A stretch of 64,000 nucleotides of DNA from NCBI RefSeq assembly GCF_900239495.1, contig NZ_OENE01000025.1, positions 62,001 through 126,000 of the forward strand. Reading direction: 5' to 3'. The stretch is from Tenacibaculum finnmarkense genomovar ulcerans (lineage in GTDB: Bacteria > Bacteroidota > Bacteroidia > Flavobacteriales > Flavobacteriaceae). The stretch's first letter is position 1; every line of letters begins with the position of its first letter. The notes beneath the pieces were generated by a model. The model was given only the letters and a program-made list of their open reading frames with translations. It was not told where the DNA came from and did no database searches. Below are positions 61,568-64,000 of this stretch, piece after piece. The position numbers were made by a program, and so were the translations under genes.

Positions 61568-63937
61568 ATGACTTTTTGGACTAAAATTGCTGGATTTATA
61601 TTGAGAAACAGGTATCTTGTTTTAATTGCTATCGCTATTGTTACCGGGCTATTAGTTACTCAAATAAAGTACATGCGCTTTTCCTACACCGAAGCAAATT
61701 TACTACCTGAAGACCATCAAGCAAATATTCAATACAATCAGTTTTTAGACATTTTTGGCGAAGAAGGTAACTTAGTTATTTTAGGTGTTAAAGATTCTAC
61801 TATTTTTACCCCTGTAAAATTTAATGCCTGGAACAAACTTGTTAAAGAGTTAGACAGCGTTAAAGAGGTAGCTTTTAGCGTTTCTATTGCTGATGTTAAA
61901 GAGTTAAAAGCCGATAGAAAACAACGAAAATTTGTGCTTGAACCTCTATTTGAAAAAAAACCTACTACAAATGAAGAGGTTGCTAAAATTAAGAAGCAAT
62001 TATTTGAAAACCTGCCTTTTTACAATAATTTATTATACAACGACAAAGGTACTTTACAAACCGCTATTTATATTGATAAAGCTATAGTAAATACACCTGC
62101 TCGTAAAGATTTTATCACCAAAAGATTAATTCCTACTGTTGAAAAATTTGAAAAAGACCATCAAATAGATGTGCGTATGTCAGGAATGCCATATATAAGA
62201 ACGATCAATTCTCAAAATATTATTGATGAAATGCAACTGTTCGTATTAGGTGCTTTAGGTATTACAGCACTTATATTCTTTTTCTTTTTCCGATCATTTA
62301 GAGCTACTTTTATTACACTTTTAGTGGTTGGTGTTGGTGTTATTTGGGCATTCGGTTTTATTGGTTTTTTCAGGTATGAAATTACTGTTTTATCAGCTTT
62401 AATACCGCCATTAATTATTGTAATTGGTGTACCAAATGCAGTGTTCTTGATTAATAAATATCAACAAGAAATAAAAAAACACGGTAACCAAGCAAAGTCA
62501 TTACAACGGGTAATTTCAAAGATTGGTAACGCCACTTTAATGACCAATATTACAACAGCCTCGGGGTTTGCAACCTTTGTTTTTGTTAAAAGTAGTTTAT
62601 TGAGAGAATTCGGAATTTTAGCCTCTGTAAATATTATCAGTATTTTTATTTTGGCCTTATTAATTATTCCTATTCTTTATAGTTTTATGCCACTTCCTAA
62701 AGAAAAACACTTAAATCACCTAGAAAAAAAGTGGATGGAAAACATCGTTTCTTGGATGGAACGCATGGTAAAAGAACAGCGAATTACCATTTATATTACC
62801 ACCGTTATTGTAATCATATTAAGTATGATTGGCCTATATCAAATTCGTGTTTCGGGTAGTTTAATTGAAGATATGCCCAAAGAAGCACAGTTTTATAAAG
62901 ATATTAAGTTCTTTGAAACAGAATTTGGCGGAATTATGCCACTAGAAATATTGATTGACACCAAAAGAGAAAAAGGTGTTATGAAACTTTCTACTTTAAA
63001 GAAAATGGAAAAATTAAATGAGGCTATTCAGACGTTTCCTGAATTATCAAAACCCATTTCAATTACCAACTTAGTTAAATACTCTAAACAGGCGTACTAC
63101 AAAGGAAACCCAAAATATTATCAATTACCTACGAGTCAAGAAAAAGCACACATTTTTGCCTTTTCTAAAAATTCGAATACCAATACAGGTATGTTAAATA
63201 ATTTTGTAGATAGCACAGGACGTTACACACGTATCACTACGTTTATGAAAGATGTTGGTACTGATAAAATGGACATTATTCAAGGGCGATTAGACGCTGT
63301 TATCAAAAAAGAGTTTCCTAAAGAAAAATTTACCGTTTCTATGACAGGGAAAGCCTTGGTTTTCTTAAAAGGGACTAATTATTTAATTAAAAACTTAGTC
63401 ATTTCATTATCGCTTGCTATTTTGTTAATTTCAATTTTTATGGCATGGATGTTTCGTTCATTTAAAATGATTTTCATATCGTTAGTTCCTAACATGCTTC
63501 CTTTATTAATTACCGCAGGATTAATGGGCTTTTTTAGCATTCCTATAAAACCATCTACTATTTTAGTATTTAGTATCGCTTTTGGTATTTCTGTCGATGA
63601 TACCATTCATTTTTTAGCAAAATACCGCCAAGAATTACTAGCCAATAACTGGAAAATTAAACCTGCCGTTTATGCAGCGCTTCAAGAAACTGGTGTCAGT
63701 ATGTTTTATACCTCAATTGTATTGTTCTTTGGGTTTTTAGTCTTTACAATTTCTAGTTTTGGAGGAACAATTGCTTTAGGAGGCTTGGTTTCAGTAACCT
63801 TATTATTAGCTATGGTTTCTAATTTATTATTACTACCCTCACTCCTACTTTCTTTTGAAAAAAGGATTGCAAATAAAAAGGTGTTAAAAGAGAGTAATTT
63901 TAAAATTTTACCGCCAAAAGAAGAGGCTAACAAATAA
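61568..63937 (+). CDS. MMPL/RND-superfamily membrane transporter
   Basis: The protein has 789 residues with two homologous halves, each a periplasmic loop between helices, and about 12 membrane helices. The proton-relay-type Asp pair lies in FGISVDDTIHFLAKYRQE (landmark SVDDTIHF). RND/MMPL proteins export lipids, drugs or hopanoid-like molecules using proton force; the cargo here is unknown. It stands alone with its own promoter and a terminator. Confidence 0.9.
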   Translation: MTFWTKIAGFILRNRYLVLIAIAIVTGLLVTQIKYMRFSYTEANLLPEDHQANIQYNQFLDIFGEEGNLVILGVKDSTIFTPVKFNAWNKLVKELDSVKEVAFSVSIADVKELKADRKQRKFVLEPLFEKKPTTNEEVAKIKKQLFENLPFYNNLLYNDKGTLQTAIYIDKAIVNTPARKDFITKRLIPTVEKFEKDHQIDVRMSGMPYIRTINSQNIIDEMQLFVLGALGITALIFFFFFRSFRATFITLLVVGVGVIWAFGFIGFFRYEITVLSALIPPLIIVIGVPNAVFLINKYQQEIKKHGNQAKSLQRVISKIGNATLMTNITTASGFATFVFVKSSLLREFGILASVNIISIFILALLIIPILYSFMPLPKEKHLNHLEKKWMENIVSWMERMVKEQRITIYITTVIVIILSMIGLYQIRVSGSLIEDMPKEAQFYKDIKFFETEFGGIMPLEILIDTKREKGVMKLSTLKKMEKLNEAIQTFPELSKPISITNLVKYSKQAYYKGNPKYYQLPTSQEKAHIFAFSKNSNTNTGMLNNFVDSTGRYTRITTFMKDVGTDKMDIIQGRLDAVIKKEFPKEKFTVSMTGKALVFLKGTNYLIKNLVISLSLAILLISIFMAWMFRSFKMIFISLVPNMLPLLITAGLMGFFSIPIKPSTILVFSIAFGISVDDTIHFLAKYRQELLANNWKIKPAVYAALQETGVSMFYTSIVLFFGFLVFTISSFGGTIALGGLVSVTLLLAMVSNLLLLPSLLLSFEKRIANKKVLKESNFKILPPKEEANK

Positions 63938-63967
63938 ATTTAAAAAGAACAAAAAGTATCTTAAAAT

Positions 63968-63999
63968 AAAAAAGGGACAGCTTTTGCCATCCCTTTTTT
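63968..63999 (+). terminator. terminator of the MMPL gene
   Basis: AAAAAAGGGA (63968-63977) pairs with TCCCTTTTTT (63990-63999) around a 12-nt loop with an inner GC/GC stem. Confidence 0.75.
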
Positions 64000-64000
64000 A

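Overview
The window looks like a contiguous chromosomal segment of an AT-rich Flavobacteriaceae member (Bacteroidota), probably a pigmented marine type near Tenacibaculum or Polaribacter. The evidence is TAnnTTTG-type -7 promoter boxes, FecI/FecR/STN-TonB receptor and DUF4249 genes, lipoprotein signals typical of the phylum, GSCFA and SelO proteins, and a zeaxanthin-type carotenoid operon. No phage, plasmid or CRISPR locus is visible.

Layout. 1-5.9 kb: a trans-3-hydroxyproline type dehydratase (cut by the window edge) beside an ornithine-cyclodeaminase-like reductase, an S37 lipoprotein peptidase and two DsbD-type genes. 6.0-6.5 kb: three tandem initiator tRNA genes. 6.6-12.2 kb: era, der and a GAF-like protein. 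12.2-20.3 kb: an HD-domain protein fused to a Pycsar-effector-like membrane domain, msrB-msrA-selO (oxidative repair), and a very large phosphoesterase/kinase-like/beta-barrel lipoprotein. 20.3-26.4 kb: a lipoprotein, PhoD phosphatase, and a TPM-TPM-LemA-MerR-M23 envelope cluster. 26.5-32.1 kb: a FecI-FecR-TonB receptor-DUF4249 uptake block bracketed by a 49-bp imperfect direct repeat, followed by alaS.

34.9-46.4 kb: a 12-gene minus-strand operon, crtI-crtB-crtZ-crtY-tspO-TetR-UbiB kinase-flavin reductase-SDR-gpx-SRPBCC-phr. Its longest internal gap is about 48 bp. It is headed by a divergent-function regulator gene, carH, whose product carries the W-x9-EH and ExHxxG signatures of adenosylcobalamin photoreceptors. 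Two 11-bp repeats 21 bp apart lie in and just upstream of the operon promoter spacer. Together these look like a light-induced photoprotection regulon: pigment, peroxide removal and DNA photorepair.

46.4-52.1 kb: GSCFA, rhodanese, phenylalanine hydroxylase, M48 peptidase and gpmI. 52.2-54.9 kb: map, then a GxxExxY nuclease-like gene between two different but related repeat arrays in opposite orientation, then a methyltransferase whose GTG start lies in repeat-derived sequence. 55-64 kb: ApbE, an OmpA lipoprotein, and the housekeeping run rplM-rpsI, rpsB, tsf, pyrH, frr and an MMPL/RND exporter.

Four copies of an ~88-bp structured intergenic element (possible Flavo-1-like RNA) are scattered through the window, all in the same orientation. 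The candidates most worth follow-up are the GxxExxY/repeat cassette, the CarH photoprotection operon with its operator, the HD-PycTM fusion, the tripartite phosphoesterase-kinase-barrel protein, and the repeat-bracketed FecIR block.
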